Positions 62,021 to 64,000 of a stretch of DNA of 64,000 nucleotides are shown here, in pieces. The stretch's first letter is position 1; each line of letters begins with the position of its first letter. The DNA comes from an uncultured Eubacterium sp. (GTDB lineage: Bacteria; Bacillota; Clostridia; Lachnospirales; Lachnospiraceae): contig CAKRFN010000004.1 in NCBI GenBank assembly GCA_934320655.1, forward strand, positions 124,001 through 188,000, given 5' to 3'. The notes below the pieces were generated by a model. It was not told the DNA's origin and made no database searches. It saw only the letters and a list, made by a program, of their open reading frames with translations. Position numbers and translations under genes: made by a program.

Positions 62021-63115
62021 ATGGAGCATACAAACGCATATGTGGAATTAAAGGATATTACTAAGACGTATGGAGATTTCAAGGCATCAGACCGTGTGAG
62101 TTTTTCAATTGAAAAAGGCAGGCTGATCGGTCTGCTCGGACCGAGTGGCAGTGGAAAGACGACGATTCTGCGTATTCTGGCGGGGCTCGAAAGCGCAGAT
62201 TCCGGCGCGATCTATATCGACGGCAGACAGGTGGACGGCATCGCGGCGAGCAAGCGCGGCATCGGATTTGTGTTTCAGAATTATGCGCTGTTCCGCTATA
62301 AAACGGTATATGAAAATATCGCATTCGGCATGAAAATTCAAAAATACGACAAAGCGGAGATCAAAAACCGGACGGAGGAGCTCATCGAGCTGGTCGGATT
62401 AAAAGGCATGGAAAACCGTTATCCGAGGCAGTTGTCCGGCGGACAGCGCCAGAGAGTCGCGTTTGCGCGGGCATTGGCGACGCAGCCGCAGCTGCTGCTT
62501 TTGGATGAACCGTTTGCAGCTATCGATGCAAAGGTGCGCAAGGAGCTGCGGTTATGGCTGCGGGAGTTGATCAATCAGGTTGGAATCACCAGCATTTTTG
62601 TCACGCATGATCAGGATGAGGCAATCGAGGTGGCGGATCAGATCATTGTCACGAATCACGGACAGGTGGAGCAGATCGGAACACCGTATGAGATCTACAG
62701 CAATCCGCAGAGTGCCTTTGTCGCAAGGTTTCTCGGTCAGCCGTCGGAGATTCTTCATTACCAGAATTTTAACGGTTTTTCTGGTGCGGCAGAGGGCAGG
62801 CGTGCGATCATCCGTCCGGAATTTCTGACCGTGTATAAGCAGGGCGAGCTGAATCCGTATCCGGTTTCCGCAGAAAAAGGCATTGTAAAAAGAAGTGCTT
62901 TTCGGGGAAATGTGATGGAGCTGACGATCGACCTGAAAGGAAATTCCGTGACGGCACTGCGGCAGATTGGCCAGCCAGTCATTCAGGAGGGCGAGCAGGT
63001 GGACGTATTCGTGCAGAAGCTGTATCTGGTGGGCGATGTCGGTGACGATGGAAAAGAGCCGGTCGAAGTGGTCATCAATGAGGCGCTGAGTCAGACAGAC
63101 AGTATGGTCATATAG
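62021..63115 (+). CDS. cysA: Sulfate/thiosulfate import ATP-binding protein CysA
   Basis: 364 aa. Walker A GPSGSGKTT, signature LSGGQRQRVAFARA, Walker B LLLLDEPFAA, H-loop FVTHD, then a C-terminal TOBE-like regulatory domain from about residue 240. Drives the CysTW pore. SD AGAGGGGG. A terminator-bearing repeat separates it from cysW, so its expression may be lower or independent. Confidence 0.93.
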   Translation: MEHTNAYVELKDITKTYGDFKASDRVSFSIEKGRLIGLLGPSGSGKTTILRILAGLESADSGAIYIDGRQVDGIAASKRGIGFVFQNYALFRYKTVYENIAFGMKIQKYDKAEIKNRTEELIELVGLKGMENRYPRQLSGGQRQRVAFARALATQPQLLLLDEPFAAIDAKVRKELRLWLRELINQVGITSIFVTHDQDEAIEVADQIIVTNHGQVEQIGTPYEIYSNPQSAFVARFLGQPSEILHYQNFNGFSGAAEGRRAIIRPEFLTVYKQGELNPYPVSAEKGIVKRSAFRGNVMELTIDLKGNSVTALRQIGQPVIQEGEQVDVFVQKLYLVGDVGDDGKEPVEVVINEALSQTDSMVI

Positions 63116-63140
63116 CCGGTTGTCATTGGATCATTTCCCG

Positions 63141-63169
63141 TTGACAGAATGTGGTAAATATTTTATAGT
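63141..63169 (+). promoter_or_regulatory. Strong sigma-A promoter of the LacI gene
   Basis: TTGACA, 17-bp spacer, TATAGT. Confidence 0.75.
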
Positions 63170-63242
63170 AGACAAAAACATATTAAACACAGGTGTTTTG
63201 TAGGATATGAGGGAATTGTTACATATATAAAGGGGTGATCAT

Positions 63243-64000
63243 ATGGCATCAATCAAAGATATTGCACAGGAGGTCGGTGTATCGATATCGACAGTTTCGC
63301 GGGTGTTAAATAATCCGGATTACAAATGCTCCTCGCCGGGGCTGCGGGATAAAATATGGAATGCTGCCATGCGTATGAATTATGTTCCCAATGAGGCGGC
63401 GCGCAATCTCAAGACAAGGAGTAAACCGCAGGAGCAGAAAACGTATTATATCAATGTATTGATGACACGTGTGGATACCGCGGGATCAGATCCTTTTTTC
63501 CGGGAACTGCTGCGTGTCGTGGAGAGCGAGATCCATCGCTGGGGAAGTATTCTCACCAAAGTATGGTATTATTCCATTTTTTCGGATGATAAGCGCTGCA
63601 AATATGAGCATGTAGATACGATTATAGACAAGATGCTGGAGGAAACAGCCGGACATGCCGATGGACTGGTTATTATTGGAAAATGTAATCGTGATGCGTT
63701 AAAGAAGCTCGCGCAGAAATACAAGAGCACCGTATATATCAACCGTGATGCGGCGAATGGGGCGGTGGATGAGGTGATCTGCAACGGCAGCCAGATTGCC
63801 AGTACAGCGGTCGAATATCTCATTTCTCTTGGGCATGAAAGCATCGGCTATGTCGGCTCCTGCAATAATGAGGCGCGTTACCGGGGCTATCTGGAGACAC
63901 TGGAGAAGCATGGATTAGAAGTCGATGCAGATTATATCATCAATACAAAACAAAGCGAGATCGAAGGCTATGAGGCGATGGAGCGGCTGATGAAGCTGGA
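63243..64000 (+). CDS. LacI-family transcriptional regulator, 3' end cut by window
   Basis: 252 codons visible. ATG 63243 behind AAAGGGGTG. HTH and hinge ASIKDIAQEVGVSISTVSRVLNNP ... NYVPNEAARNLKTR; then the periplasmic-binding-like sensor (NVLMTRVDTAGSDPFFRELLRVVES, TAVEYLISLGHESIGYVG). Best candidate to bind the two LacI-type sites upstream of the sulfate operon, though a sugar operon further right is equally possible. Confidence 0.9.
   Translation, partial: MASIKDIAQEVGVSISTVSRVLNNPDYKCSSPGLRDKIWNAAMRMNYVPNEAARNLKTRSKPQEQKTYYINVLMTRVDTAGSDPFFRELLRVVESEIHRWGSILTKVWYYSIFSDDKRCKYEHVDTIIDKMLEETAGHADGLVIIGKCNRDALKKLAQKYKSTVYINRDAANGAVDEVICNGSQIASTAVEYLISLGHESIGYVGSCNNEARYRGYLETLEKHGLEVDADYIINTKQSEIEGYEAMERLMKL

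Noticed and set aside
1..64000. tRNA or rRNA genes
   Set aside because: No cloverleaf with T-arm GTTCRANNC in the intergenic gaps and no rRNA-like sequence noticed by eye.

Overview
The window looks like chromosomal DNA of an anaerobic, butyrate-forming clostridium of the Lachnospiraceae type. Evidence: a thl-hbd-bcd-etfB-etfA operon behind a clostridial Rex site, a fructose PTS operon, SpoVA-type sporulation genes, MecA, KtrAB, strong AGGAGG ribosome binding sites and many small foldback elements between genes. The genus cannot be fixed from sequence alone. No rRNA, tRNA, CRISPR array or complete insertion sequence was seen.

Layout. 0-5 kb: partial acetyltransferase, degenerate HD-GYP protein, chemotaxis receptor, coiled-coil/SleB wall hydrolase. 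5.1-10.5 kb: butyryl-CoA operon without crt. 10.5-13.8 kb: spoVAA (short), spoVAB and, beyond a MITE and two unrelated genes, spoVAC. 13.8-16.4 kb: Cys-repeat small peptide, AhpC with a stand-alone AhpF N-domain, TPP riboswitch and thiT. 16.4-20.1 kb: second MITE copy and an orphan pair (DUF4157 HELAH protein plus AAA+ ATPase) of the kind found in extracellular contractile injection systems. 20.2-24.5 kb: MATE, nudC, mecA, corA. 24.5-30.4 kb: fruK-fruA-ptsH-ptsI-fruR. 30.6-36.3 kb: MerR and YbjQ, CinA-like amidase, GH13 glucosidase, AraC, a 467-bp foldback element, aldo/keto reductase. 36.6-41.2 kb: ktrB-ktrA with a KdpDE-like two-component system, then LysR.

41.4-52.8 kb is a graveyard. AlbA/Schlafen-type, MATE, AraC, two ABC exporter subunits, a PIN toxin and PnuC genes have all lost internal segments, while intact genes (ATC hydrolase, ZinT-like lipoprotein, ECF sigma/DUF4367 set, XRE) lie between them.

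52.8-57.4 kb holds the most interesting locus. A divergent HxlR regulator faces an ACGX-repeat peptide, its radical SAM/SPASM enzyme, a short nitroreductase, a flavin/2[4Fe-4S] protein, a zinc-type macrodomain and a SirTM-class sirtuin, tightly packed or overlapping. The proposal is a redox-responsive modified-peptide system carrying its own ADP-ribosylation writer and eraser. 57.4-64 kb: an intact AlbA-type regulator with three operator half-sites, then a sulfate ABC operon (sbp-cysT-cysW-cysA) with two LacI-type operators upstream and a partial LacI regulator downstream. A 131-bp structured repeat sits just upstream of both cysA and the broken pnuC; its two copies show compensatory changes in one stem.
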